Below, one piece after another: positions 8,295 to 15,225 of a stretch of 35,308 nt of DNA. How positions within the stretch are numbered: the first letter of the stretch is position 1; each line of letters begins with the position of its first letter. Origin of the DNA: DASRHY01 sp046765875 (GTDB taxonomy: Bacteria > Actinomycetota > Actinomycetes > Propionibacteriales > Kribbellaceae); NCBI GenBank assembly GCA_046765875.1, contig JBKPSJ010000109.1, positions 1 through 35,308 on the forward strand, given 5' to 3'. The translations under genes and the position numbers were made by a program. The notes under the pieces are model-generated. The model was not told the DNA's origin. It saw only the letters and a program-made list of their open reading frames with translations, and ran no database searches.

Positions 8295-9248
8295 GTGGAG
8301 CCCAGCGGTTCTGAGGTCGTCGTCATCGTCAACCCGACGAAGGTCGACCTCGCCGACGTGCGCGAGGTTCTCCAGGACGCGGCCACCGCGGCGGGCGTCG
8401 AGGCGCCGACGCTGGTCGAGACGACCGAGGACGATCCCGGCTTCGGTCAGACGCGCGAGGCCGTTCGCGACGGCGCCGGTCTCGTGTGCGCCCTCGGGGG
8501 CGACGGGACCGTCCGGGCGGTGGCGCAGGAGCTCGTCGCCACCGGCGTCTCGATGGGTCTCCTTCCCGGCGGCACCGGGAACCTGCTGGCGCGCAACCTC
8601 GGCCTCCCGATCGACTCCCTGGCCGCCGCGGCCGCCGCGGCCTTCACCGGCCAGGACCGCAGGATCGATGTCGGATGGTTGGTCGTCGACCCCGACGAGA
8701 GCCAGGGCGCTGGTGACCTGCGCACCGGCGCGGACAACGTCCACTGCTTCACCGTCATGGCCGGGGTCGGCTTCGACGCCCAGATCATGAATGACGCGCC
8801 CGAGGGCGTGAAGGACAAGGTCGGCTGGGCGGCGTACGTCGCCAGCGGCGGCGAGCACCTGACCGACGACCCGTTCGCGCTCGACCTGGTGGTGGATGGG
8901 CGCACCGCGGCCGCCGGCCAGGCCCGCACGGTCGTGGTCGGCAACTGCGGTGAGCTCACCGGCGGCATGGTGCTGCTGCCCGATGCCGAGGTCGATGATG
9001 CCCGGCTGGACGTGGCGACGGTCAGCCCCGAGAGCCTGGCCGAGTGGATCGGGGTGACCTCACGGGTGCTGACAAACGGAGGCGACGGACCGTCGCTCCA
9101 GCGTGATCGGGGTCGTGACCTCACGGTGCGAGTCGACCCGCCACAACTGTGCGAGGTCGACGGTGACGTGCTTACCGAGGCAGGCCGGCTGCGCTTCGCG
9201 GTGCAGCCGGCCTGCCTCGTGGTACGCGTCGGCCGAGACAGCGCCTGA
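8295..9248 (+). CDS. Diacylglycerol/sphingosine kinase family lipid kinase
   Basis: 317 residues. The N-terminal catalytic fold shows the family marks: VVVIVNPT at the start, the nucleotide-binding GGDGT at 68-72 and PGGTGN at 91-96. The C-terminal beta-rich lobe ends with the typical CEVDGDVL and FAVQPACLVV segments. Members phosphorylate diacylglycerol or related lipids with ATP at the inner membrane face. I start at GTG 8295, just before the first conserved strand; a GTG at 8268 is in frame but adds an unconserved tail. With two PAP2 phosphatases upstream the group could run a lipid phosphorylation/dephosphorylation cycle (inference). A perfect 17-bp hairpin lies inside the last codons. 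Confidence 0.9.
   Translation: MEPSGSEVVVIVNPTKVDLADVREVLQDAATAAGVEAPTLVETTEDDPGFGQTREAVRDGAGLVCALGGDGTVRAVAQELVATGVSMGLLPGGTGNLLARNLGLPIDSLAAAAAAAFTGQDRRIDVGWLVVDPDESQGAGDLRTGADNVHCFTVMAGVGFDAQIMNDAPEGVKDKVGWAAYVASGGEHLTDDPFALDLVVDGRTAAAGQARTVVVGNCGELTGGMVLLPDAEVDDARLDVATVSPESLAEWIGVTSRVLTNGGDGPSLQRDRGRDLTVRVDPPQLCEVDGDVLTEAGRLRFAVQPACLVVRVGRDSA
9176..9219. terminator. Perfect 17-bp inverted repeat inside the end of the lipid kinase gene
   Basis: CGAGGCAGGCCGGCTGC (9176-9192) and its exact complement (9203-9219) flank a 10-base loop. The repeat ends 29 bp before the kinase stop and lies within coding sequence. The kinase and upp converge with only 19 bp between them, so a shared terminator would have to sit in coding DNA. 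There is no T-run on either side. Confidence 0.6.
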
Positions 9249-9267
9249 CGGTTGAGGAGCGCGACCA

Positions 9268-9906
9268 TTAGACGACGCCGTAGAGGCGGTCGCCGGCGTC
9301 GCCGAGGCCGGGCACGATGTAGCCCTTGTCGTTGAGTTTGTGGTCCATGCCGGCGATCACCAGGTTGACCGGGATGTGCAGATCGGCCAGCTCGTCCTCG
9401 ATGCGCTTGACGCCCTCGGGTGCGGCCAGGAGGCAGATCGCCGTGATGTGGTCCGCGCCGCGGTCGGTGAGGAAACGGATCGCCGCGGCCAGCGTGCCGC
9501 CGGTGGCGAGCATCGGGTCGAGTACGTAGCACTGTCGCGCGGATAGGTCGTCCGGCAACCGTTCGGCGTACGTCGATGCCTCCAGCGTGCGCTCGTTGCG
9601 GATCATGCCGAGGAAGCCGACCTCGGCCGTCGGCAGCAATCGGGTCATCCCCTCGAGCATCCCGAGCCCGGCCCGCAGGATCGGCACCACCAGCGGCTTC
9701 GGGTGTGCGAGCTTGACGCCGTCGGCCGGCGCGACCGGCGTCAGTACGGAGACGGGTGCGGTACGGACGTCGCGAGTCGCCTCGTAGGCCAGCAGCGTGA
9801 CCAGTTCCTCGGTCAGCCGGCGGAACGTCGGCGAGTCTGTGTTCTCGTCCCGCAGGATGGTCAGCTTGTGCGCGACGAGCGGGTGGTCGGCGACGAGAAT
9901 CTGCAT
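9268..9906 (-). CDS. upp: Uracil phosphoribosyltransferase
   Basis: 212 residues, the normal length for the family; converts uracil and PRPP to UMP in pyrimidine salvage. The PRPP-binding loop reads VLDPMLATGGT, and the uracil-binding C-terminal part shows YIVPGLGDAGDRLYG. The N-terminus MQILVADHPLVAHKLTILRD is characteristic, which fixes ATG 9906 as the start rather than far-upstream in-frame codons. It is divergent from the tadA block, an arrangement I recall from other actinobacteria, and converges with the lipid kinase gene. Confidence 0.96.
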   Translation of the reverse strand: MQILVADHPLVAHKLTILRDENTDSPTFRRLTEELVTLLAYEATRDVRTAPVSVLTPVAPADGVKLAHPKPLVVPILRAGLGMLEGMTRLLPTAEVGFLGMIRNERTLEASTYAERLPDDLSARQCYVLDPMLATGGTLAAAIRFLTDRGADHITAICLLAAPEGVKRIEDELADLHIPVNLVIAGMDHKLNDKGYIVPGLGDAGDRLYGVV

Positions 9907-9962
9907 GGCCCGAACCGTAATCGATGCGCCTTGTGCACTGATAGCGTCAACTTCGCCGAGCC

Positions 9963-9980
9963 CGGGTACTAGACGGGTAC
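9963..9980. repeat. Tandem CGGGTAC boxes, one helical turn apart
   Basis: CGGGTAC occurs at 9963-9969 and again at 9974-9980 (11-bp spacing) in the gap between upp and the small basic ORF. It may be a regulator site or contain a GGGTAC -10-like element of a stress-type sigma factor; no matching -35 is clear. Confidence 0.3.
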
Positions 9981-10005
9981 AAGCCACCCAGGCAGGGAGG
10001 CAGGC

Positions 10006-10182
10006 GTGCCCGAGTACAGACGGCAGGACGACGCTCCCGATCAAGCAGACCGGCTTCGCCGCCGTGCTGCCTTCCTCCGCGACCTCGCCGAGGCACGCGC
10101 CTTGCGCGAGCGGATCACCCCACGCCGGACCCGGCACACCCGGATCCGCGAGGCGCTCCGCAGGGCCACGTACCACACGTAG
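10006..10182 (+). CDS. Small Arg-rich hypothetical protein (58 residues)
   Basis: GTG 10006 is preceded by AGGGAGG with a 5-base gap, a good ribosome site. The product is 58 residues, very rich in Arg and Glu/Asp (about 18 Arg), with a central helical stretch FLRDLAEARALRERI and no Cys or membrane segment. Third codon positions are mostly G/C, as in real genes here. Its place, between divergent upp and the TadA-associated gene, and its basic helical character suggest a nucleic-acid- or ribosome-associated small protein, but that is inference; I recognise no family. It is easily missed because of its length. Confidence 0.62.
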   Translation: MPEYRRQDDAPDQADRLRRRAAFLRDLAEARALRERITPRRTRHTRIREALRRATYHT

Positions 10183-10268
10183 CGCACGGCGCCGTGCCCT
10201 GGACTTGACGCGGGGTCGGCATCTGCGACGATGTGGCCTGTGGCCGAGATGCTGCGGGGGGTGTGGCG

Positions 10269-10763
10269 ATGAGCGACGGCTCGACGACAGAGTCGACGAC
10301 CGATCTCGATTTCGCCGTAGCCGCATACCGTGAAGAGGGCGACTGGCAGGTGACGCCGCTGGTGCTGCCCGACCCGGACCTGGTGTCGCTGGTGTCGGCG
10401 CTGCGCCGCTATCCCAGCGAGTCCGGCGTGATCGGGATGGTGTCGGTCGCCGACGACTTCTTCCTGCTGGTGCGGGTGATCGGCGTACGTACCCGGCTGC
10501 TGATGTCCGACGTCACCGCGGCGACGCAGTGGCCGCTGGCCCGTGAGGTCGTCGACGAGTTGCACCTGCCCGTGCCGGACGAGGACGACGAAGAGGTCCC
10601 GGCCGGCGACCTGTCGATCGTGGCCGATCTCGGGATGAGCGCGATGGATCTCGGCGCGCTGTGCGACGACATCGATCTGTATCCCGACGAGATGCTCGGC
10701 GAGATCGCCGACAAGCTGGGCTTCGGACCGCAGTTCCGCGAGGCCGTCGACAGCGTGAGCTGA
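10269..10763 (+). CDS. tRNA adenosine deaminase-associated protein
   Basis: 164 residues, strongly acidic. The sequence (DLDFAVAAYREEGDWQVTPL near the start, then alternating hydrophobic strands and Asp/Glu clusters such as PDEDDEEVPAG) matches the actinobacterial family annotated as putative tRNA adenosine deaminase-associated protein (TIGR03941), which is named only for its constant place next to tadA. Its stop is 4 bp before the tadA start, so the two should be co-translated. I start at ATG 10269; a GTG at 10233 is in frame but adds an unconserved tail. Biochemical role unknown; the acidic surface could mimic RNA or be a chaperone for TadA (inference). Confidence 0.85.
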   Translation: MSDGSTTESTTDLDFAVAAYREEGDWQVTPLVLPDPDLVSLVSALRRYPSESGVIGMVSVADDFFLLVRVIGVRTRLLMSDVTAATQWPLAREVVDELHLPVPDEDDEEVPAGDLSIVADLGMSAMDLGALCDDIDLYPDEMLGEIADKLGFGPQFREAVDSVS

Positions 10764-10767
10764 CCCC

Positions 10768-11238
10768 GTGGCCGCGGATCCAGCCAGGCGTGCCTGGACG
10801 CGCCTGATGACGCTCGCTCTGACCGAGTCCGAGCTGACCGACACCGACGTACCGGTCGGCGCGGTGGTGGTGGACGACTCGGGCACTGTGATCGGCCGCG
10901 GCCATAACGAACGCGAGGCGACCAGCGACCCCACCGCGCACGCCGAGATCGTGGCGATCCGGCAGGCCGCCGGACGGCTCGGCACCTGGCGGCTCGACGG
11001 CTGCACGCTGGTGGTGACGCTCGAGCCGTGCACCATGTGTGCCGGCGCGATCGTCCTGGCCCGGATCGAGCGGCTGGTGTTCGGCGCGTACGACGAGAAG
11101 GCCGGCGCGGTCGGCTCCTTGTGGGACGTTGTGCGGGACCGGCGGCTCAACCACCGGCCCGAGGTGGTCGGCGGTGTGATGGCGGACGAGACCGGCGCGC
11201 GGCTACGCGATTTCTTCCAACAGCGTCGTAGTTGGTAA
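10768..11238 (+). CDS. tadA: tRNA-specific adenosine deaminase
   Basis: 156 residues. The zinc site is complete: HAE with His58 and the proton-shuttling Glu60, and EPCTMC with Cys88 and Cys91. The C-terminal half has LVFGAYDEKAGAVGSLWD and ends with the FFQQRR helix typical of TadA. It converts A34 to inosine in tRNA-Arg(ACG), needed to read CGC and CGA. The start is GTG 10768, 4 bp after the acidic partner gene. The tRNA-Ser gene begins 10 bp beyond the stop, so readthrough transcripts would carry both. Confidence 0.94.
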   Translation: MAADPARRAWTRLMTLALTESELTDTDVPVGAVVVDDSGTVIGRGHNEREATSDPTAHAEIVAIRQAAGRLGTWRLDGCTLVVTLEPCTMCAGAIVLARIERLVFGAYDEKAGAVGSLWDVVRDRRLNHRPEVVGGVMADETGARLRDFFQQRRSW

Positions 11239-11248
11239 CCTCTCCGGC

Positions 11249-11333
11249 GGTGGCGTGTCCGAGCGGCCTAAGGAGCGCGCCTCGAAAGCGCGTGAGGGGC
11301 AACCCTCCGCGGGTTCAAATCCCGCCGCCACCG
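11249..11333 (+). tRNA. tRNA-Ser(CGA)
   Basis: 85-nt class II tRNA. The acceptor arm GGTGGCG pairs with CGCCACC at the end, with G as discriminator. The anticodon stem CGCGC/GCGCG encloses loop CTCGAAA, giving anticodon CGA (11283-11285), which reads UCG. A long variable arm (GAGGG/CCCTC) confirms serine identity, and the T loop is TTCAAAT. CCA is not encoded. A TAACCT at 11236-11241, seven bases upstream, could be its own -10 box inside the end of tadA. Confidence 0.97.
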
Positions 11334-11346
11334 CTCTCCGCGAGTC

Positions 11347-11382
11347 AAAGGCCCTGGTGCTGTGTGATGCGCCAGGGCCTTT
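11347..11382. terminator. Strong bidirectional terminator after tRNA-Ser
   Basis: Two 14-base arms (AAAGGCCCTGGTGC and GCGCCAGGGCCTTT, one G-T pair) surround an 8-base loop. The A3 and T3 flanks make it a rho-independent candidate on both strands, ending the tadA/tRNA transcript and the convergent aminotransferase, whose stop is 11 bp away. Confidence 0.85.
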
Positions 11383-11393
11383 CTCGCTGAAAT

Positions 11394-12533
11394 TCAGGCA
11401 ATCGCCGATGCCATCCGGCGGACGGCTTCGGTGAGGATCTCCGATGAGGTGGCCAGGTTGAAACGGACGTGGCCGGCACCGCCGGTGCCGAACTTCGGGC
11501 CGGAGTAGAGCGCCAGCCGGCCCCGGTCGAGGAACACCGCGGCCGGGTCGTCGTCCAGGTCGAGCCGCCGGCAGTCGAGCCAGGCGAGGTACGTGGCAGC
11601 CGGCGGCAGATACCCGATCGCAGGCAGGTGTTCGGCGAGCAGGTCGCCCAGCAACGCACGGTTCTCGGCCAGTCCGGCGATCAGCGCGTCCAGCCAGTCG
11701 AGCCCGAAACGCAGCGCCGCGGTGTGCGCCTGTACGCCGACATGGCTGGCTCCGTCCGACGCCGCTGTCGAGAACCGGGCGAGGTCGTCGGTCGCCCCGG
11801 CTCCGGCGATCGCGAGTGCGGCCTTGATCCCGGCCAGATTCCAGCCCTTCGAGGCCGACACGACCGCGATCCCGTCCTCGCCGCCGGGCACCGTCAGGTA
11901 CGGAACGAAGTCGACACCGGGCAGAATCAGCGGCGCCCAGATCTCGTCGGAGACGACCCGGACGCCGTACTGCGTGGCCAGCCGGGCGATCGTGGTCAAC
12001 TCCTCGCGCGTATGGACCACGCCGGTCGGGTTGTGTGGGTTGCACAGCACGAACGCGGCCCGTTCGCCGGCCAGCCGCTCGAAGGTCGAGCCGAGCACGT
12101 CCAGGTCGAGCCGGCAGTCCGCTGCGAGCGGTGCCTCCACCACCCGCCGGCCTATGTTCTCCACGAACGGGTAGTAGGGCGGGTAGCACGGGCTGGTGAC
12201 GACTACCGGCCCGCCGGGAGCGGTGAACCGCAGCAGCACCTCGGTGATACCGAGCATCACGTCCGGCACGACGACGGTCCTTTCGATGGCGACGTCGTCC
12301 CAGTTCCACCGGTCAGCGGCGAAGCCGGCGTACGCCTCGGCATAGGCGGTGCCGGACACGTAACCGGTATCGCCGAGTGCGATCGCATCGGTCACCGCCC
12401 GGGCCACCGGCTCGGCCAGCGGAACGTCCATCTCCGCGACGAACAGCGGCAGTACGTCCGGCGGATAGGCCCGCCACTTCTCACTGGTCCGGGCTCTCAA
12501 CTGGTCCAACGTCAGCTGTTCGAGCGGGTTCAC
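11394..12533 (-). CDS. MalY/PatB-family PLP aminotransferase / C-S lyase
   Basis: 379 residues, fold type I PLP enzyme. Visible motifs are CNPHNPTG (165-171, PLP-ring contact), SDEIW (195-199) and the Schiff-base lysine 229 in SASKGWNLAG. The N-terminal RTSEKWRAYPPDVLPLFVAEMD is typical of the MalY/PatB group, which cleaves cystathionine or cysteine C-S bonds and sometimes transaminates. Expected reaction: cystathionine to homocysteine, pyruvate and ammonia, in the cytoplasm. The start is GTG 12533. It is divergent from the antiporter and shares the terminator at 11347-11382 with the tRNA operon. Confidence 0.87.
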   Translation of the reverse strand: MNPLEQLTLDQLRARTSEKWRAYPPDVLPLFVAEMDVPLAEPVARAVTDAIALGDTGYVSGTAYAEAYAGFAADRWNWDDVAIERTVVVPDVMLGITEVLLRFTAPGGPVVVTSPCYPPYYPFVENIGRRVVEAPLAADCRLDLDVLGSTFERLAGERAAFVLCNPHNPTGVVHTREELTTIARLATQYGVRVVSDEIWAPLILPGVDFVPYLTVPGGEDGIAVVSASKGWNLAGIKAALAIAGAGATDDLARFSTAASDGASHVGVQAHTAALRFGLDWLDALIAGLAENRALLGDLLAEHLPAIGYLPPAATYLAWLDCRRLDLDDDPAAVFLDRGRLALYSGPKFGTGGAGHVRFNLATSSEILTEAVRRMASAIA

Positions 12534-12667
12534 TCAGCCATCCTCTCCGACCGATGCCCAGGGCAACGTAGGTTTGTTGCCGGTTTCGCCTCCGGTTCGG
12601 CGATTTCGGCCGATCCGATCCGGGCCAATAGGATCTGGTACCCGGAGGCGAAGGGGAACCGCAGGCC

Positions 12668-14182
12668 TTGGACGTTCACGACCTGGACCGGATCCTGCTG
12701 GCCAGCGCTGCTGTGCTGCTGGTCGCGATCCTCGCCGTGCGCGTGTCCGCCAGGGCCGGCCTGCCCTCGTTGCTGGTGTACCTGGCCATGGGCGTGCTGC
12801 TCGGCGACTCCGGTCCGGGCGGCATCCAGTTCAGCGATGCCGAGCTCGCGCACGCGCTCGGCTTCGCCGCGCTGGTGATCATCCTGATCGAGGGCGGCCT
12901 GACCACGCGGTGGAACGAGGTCCGCCCGGCGATGCCGCTCGGCATCGTGCTGGCCACGGTCGGCGTCGGGATCAACGTGGCGGTGGTCGCGTGCGTCGGG
13001 CACTTCGTGCTCGGACTGGACTGGCAGTTGTCGGTGCTGATCGGCGCGGTCACGGCGCCGACCGATGCCGCAGCGGTCTTCTCCGTGCTGAGGCGGGTAC
13101 CGATCCGACGGCGGTTGCGTGGGGTGCTGGAGGCCGAGTCCGGGCTCAACGACGCCCCGACGGTGGTGCTGGTCACGCTGGTCAGCTCCGGCGACATCGC
13201 CGAGCAGAGCGCGTGGCATTTCCTCGGCCTGGCCGCCTACGAACTGCTCGTCGGCACGCTGTTCGGTCTGGCCGTCGGCGCCCTTAGCATCGGCCTGCTC
13301 AAGAAGGTCGCGCTCGGCTCGGCCGGCCTGTACCCGCTGGCCATCGTCGCTCTGGCGGTCGCCTCGTACGCCGGAGCGTCGGAACTGCTGCATGCGTCCG
13401 GTTTCGCCGCGGTGTACGTGACCAGCTTGGTGCTTGGACGGGCCGAACTGCCGCACCGGATGACCACCCGCTCTTTCGTCGACGGGTTCGCCTGGCTGGC
13501 GCAGATCGGGCTTTTCGTGATGCTCGGCCTGCTGGCCACACCGAGCCGGATCGGCCTGCAGGACGTGGGCGTCGCGCTGGTGATCGGAATCGCCGTGACC
13601 GTGGTCGGGCGGTTCCCGGCCGTCTGGGTATCGGCGGCGCCGTTCCGGATCCCGTGGCGGGAGAAGACGTTCCTGTCCTGGGCCGGGCTGCGAGGCGCCG
13701 TGCCGATCGTGCTGACCACCATCCCACTGGCCGAAGGTGTGCCGCAGGCCGACCGGATCTTCGACGTGGTGTTCGTGCTCGTCATGATCTTCACGCTGCT
13801 CCAGGGTCCGTCGCTGCCGTGGCTGGCGCGCCGGCTCGGCGTACTGGACGACGAGGCGGCGCGCGAGGTCGACATCGATGTGGCACCGCTGGAGCGACTC
13901 GGCGCTGACATGCTCCAGCTCCGGGTGCCGAGCCGGAGCCGGCTGGCCGGTGTGGAAATCGGCGAACTGCGGCTGCCTGCGGGAGTCTCGGTCTCGCTGG
14001 TGATCCGGGAGCAGCACACGTTTGTACCCGGCCCGCGGACGGTGCTACGGCCCGGCGACGACATCCTCGTGGTCGCGCCCAGCCAGCTCCGCGAGCCGAC
14101 GCTGCGGCGGTTCCGGGCGGTCAGCCGGGCCGGAAGGCTCGCCGGGTGGTTCGGCGAACGTGGCCGGGAACCCGAGGTCTAG
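12668..14182 (+). CDS. CPA1-type cation/proton antiporter (NhaP2/CvrA-like)
   Basis: 504 residues. Residues ~8-385 hold about 12 membrane helices of the Na+/H+ exchanger fold, with TAPTDAAAVFS and the ESGLNDAPTV motif, whose Asn-Asp pair is the ion/proton site of CPA1 antiporters. Residues ~415-490 form a soluble cytoplasmic domain (LRVPSRSRLAGVEIGELRLP, then GDDILVVAPSQ) like TrkA_C/RCK_C, a ligand-binding regulatory module found in K+/H+ antiporters. Export of K+ or Na+ in exchange for H+ is expected. The chosen start is TTG 12668, weakly supported by GGGGAA upstream. The 3' end overlaps the convergent LytR_C gene by 4 bp within a hairpin. Confidence 0.88.
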   Translation: MDVHDLDRILLASAAVLLVAILAVRVSARAGLPSLLVYLAMGVLLGDSGPGGIQFSDAELAHALGFAALVIILIEGGLTTRWNEVRPAMPLGIVLATVGVGINVAVVACVGHFVLGLDWQLSVLIGAVTAPTDAAAVFSVLRRVPIRRRLRGVLEAESGLNDAPTVVLVTLVSSGDIAEQSAWHFLGLAAYELLVGTLFGLAVGALSIGLLKKVALGSAGLYPLAIVALAVASYAGASELLHASGFAAVYVTSLVLGRAELPHRMTTRSFVDGFAWLAQIGLFVMLGLLATPSRIGLQDVGVALVIGIAVTVVGRFPAVWVSAAPFRIPWREKTFLSWAGLRGAVPIVLTTIPLAEGVPQADRIFDVVFVLVMIFTLLQGPSLPWLARRLGVLDDEAAREVDIDVAPLERLGADMLQLRVPSRSRLAGVEIGELRLPAGVSVSLVIREQHTFVPGPRTVLRPGDDILVVAPSQLREPTLRRFRAVSRAGRLAGWFGERGREPEV

Positions 14183-14196
14183 TTCGGGTTCTGGCC
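14162..14196. terminator. Stem-loop spanning the stop codons of two convergent genes
   Basis: GGCCGGGAACCCGA (14162-14175) pairs with TCGGGTTCTGGCC (14184-14196): 13 pairs, one bulged G and one G-T pair, 8-base loop holding the shared CTAG where both genes stop. It can form in both transcripts. Confidence 0.5.
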
Positions 14197-14739
14197 CGAG
14201 GGCACCGGGGCCTGGGTCTTGCGTACCGGGACGCAGCTCTGGCCGCCCGGCACCGCGACCGAGCGGATCGCGCGCGGGTTCAGCGTGGTGAAACCCTTGC
14301 CGACGATCACGTCCACCGAGTGGTCGGTACGGCCGTCCTGCACGATCGCGGCCTTCTGGGCGAGCTGACCGGCGACCAGCCGGACCTCGGCGGCGGTGGT
14401 CGAGTTCCCGCGGACCGCGACCCCTGCGACCTTCTCGCCGTTCGGCTCGTTCGCGACCTTGCCGATGGCGAAGCCGCGTTTCTTGAGCTGGTCGGCGGTA
14501 GCCTGCGCCGAGCCGGTCTTGGCGCCGCCGTTGTAGACGTTTACAGCGACGTCCTGAGGCACGAGCTTGCCGTTCGGGAGCTGGGTCATCGTGCATTGCG
14601 GCTCGGCGCTTGAATCGGTCAGCGAGTTCCAGCCCCACCAGGCGCCGCCGACCAGGATGCCCAGCAGCGCGACCAGCGTGACCGGGGTCTGCCAGTGGAT
14701 CCGGCGCCTCGGTCGCGGCTGTTCGCGCAGGAACGCCAT
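14179..14739 (-). CDS. Membrane-anchored LytR C-terminal (LytR_C) domain protein
   Basis: 186 residues: a basic cytoplasmic tail (RPRRRIHW), one membrane helix at ~18-37, then an extracytoplasmic ~100-residue domain with VAVNVYNGGAKTGSAQATADQLKKRGF in two halves and LVAGQLAQKAAIV, characteristic of the LytR_C domain (PF13399). In full LytR-CpsA-Psr enzymes this domain follows the ligase; here it stands alone, as often seen in actinobacteria. Two extracellular Cys could form a disulfide. Function is probably in the cell envelope (inference). It starts at ATG 14739, 3 bp after the stop of the 97-residue gene upstream, so the two form an operon. Confidence 0.82.
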   Translation of the reverse strand: MAFLREQPRPRRRIHWQTPVTLVALLGILVGGAWWGWNSLTDSSAEPQCTMTQLPNGKLVPQDVAVNVYNGGAKTGSAQATADQLKKRGFAIGKVANEPNGEKVAGVAVRGNSTTAAEVRLVAGQLAQKAAIVQDGRTDHSVDVIVGKGFTTLNPRAIRSVAVPGGQSCVPVRKTQAPVPSGQNPN

Positions 14740-14742
14740 GGC

Positions 14743-15036
14743 TCAGTCCAGGACCAGAACCCGCGCGTGTAGCACGAGTCGCTGCTGCAGGGCTGCCCGC
14801 AGCGCACGGTGCAATCCGTCCTCGAGGTACATGTCGCCCTTCCACTCCACGACGTGAGCGAACAGATCGCCGTAGAAGGTCGAGTCCTCGTCGAGCAACG
14901 CTTCGAGGTCAAGCGTCCCCTTGGTCGTCACGAGCTGGTCCAGGCGGACCTGCCGGGGTGGCAGCTCGGCCCAGTCCTTCTGCCGGAACCCGTGATCGGG
15001 GTACGGCCGCTCGTCGCCGACTCGCTTGAAGATCAC
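14743..15036 (-). CDS. Conserved small actinobacterial protein, sometimes labelled VapB-like
   Basis: 97 residues starting at GTG 15036, which has CGGAGG just upstream; an ATG at 15072 is in frame but adds an unconserved tail. The sequence runs IFKRVGDERPYPDHGF, then PPRQVRLDQLVTTKGTLDLEALLDEDSTFYGDLFAHVV and EDGLHRALRAALQQR. The RLDQLV...EDGLHR pattern vaguely recalls ParB/sulfiredoxin-like folds. I recall that close homologues in streptomycetes are widespread and are sometimes annotated as VapB antitoxin, but there is no adjacent PIN-domain toxin here. It is co-operonic with the LytR_C gene. Function unknown. Confidence 0.72.
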   Translation of the reverse strand: MIFKRVGDERPYPDHGFRQKDWAELPPRQVRLDQLVTTKGTLDLEALLDEDSTFYGDLFAHVVEWKGDMYLEDGLHRALRAALQQRLVLHARVLVLD

Positions 15037-15225
15037 CCTCCGGAGTCTACCGAGGTTCCGGGTCCTCCTCATGGGCGTACGTGGCGTCAGTCCGGTTACG
15101 GCTGTCCATGGCCGTAGTGCCGTATATGGGATGTTTATGACGCGCGGCGCTGGGATTGCCCAACCGACGGACCGCGGGGATCGTCTGACGGTGAGAGCAC
15201 ATCACGTGGCCAGGGGGAGGACCTG

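Noticed and set aside
11249..11400. Mobile element integration at the tRNA-Ser gene
   Set aside because: The tRNA 3' end is followed directly by its terminator and a housekeeping gene; I saw no integrase and no second copy of the tRNA 3' end in the window.
14743..15036. VapB-type antitoxin
   Set aside because: No PIN-domain toxin lies beside it and the sequence lacks an obvious DNA-binding ribbon-helix-helix or AbrB motif; its partner is a LytR_C membrane protein.
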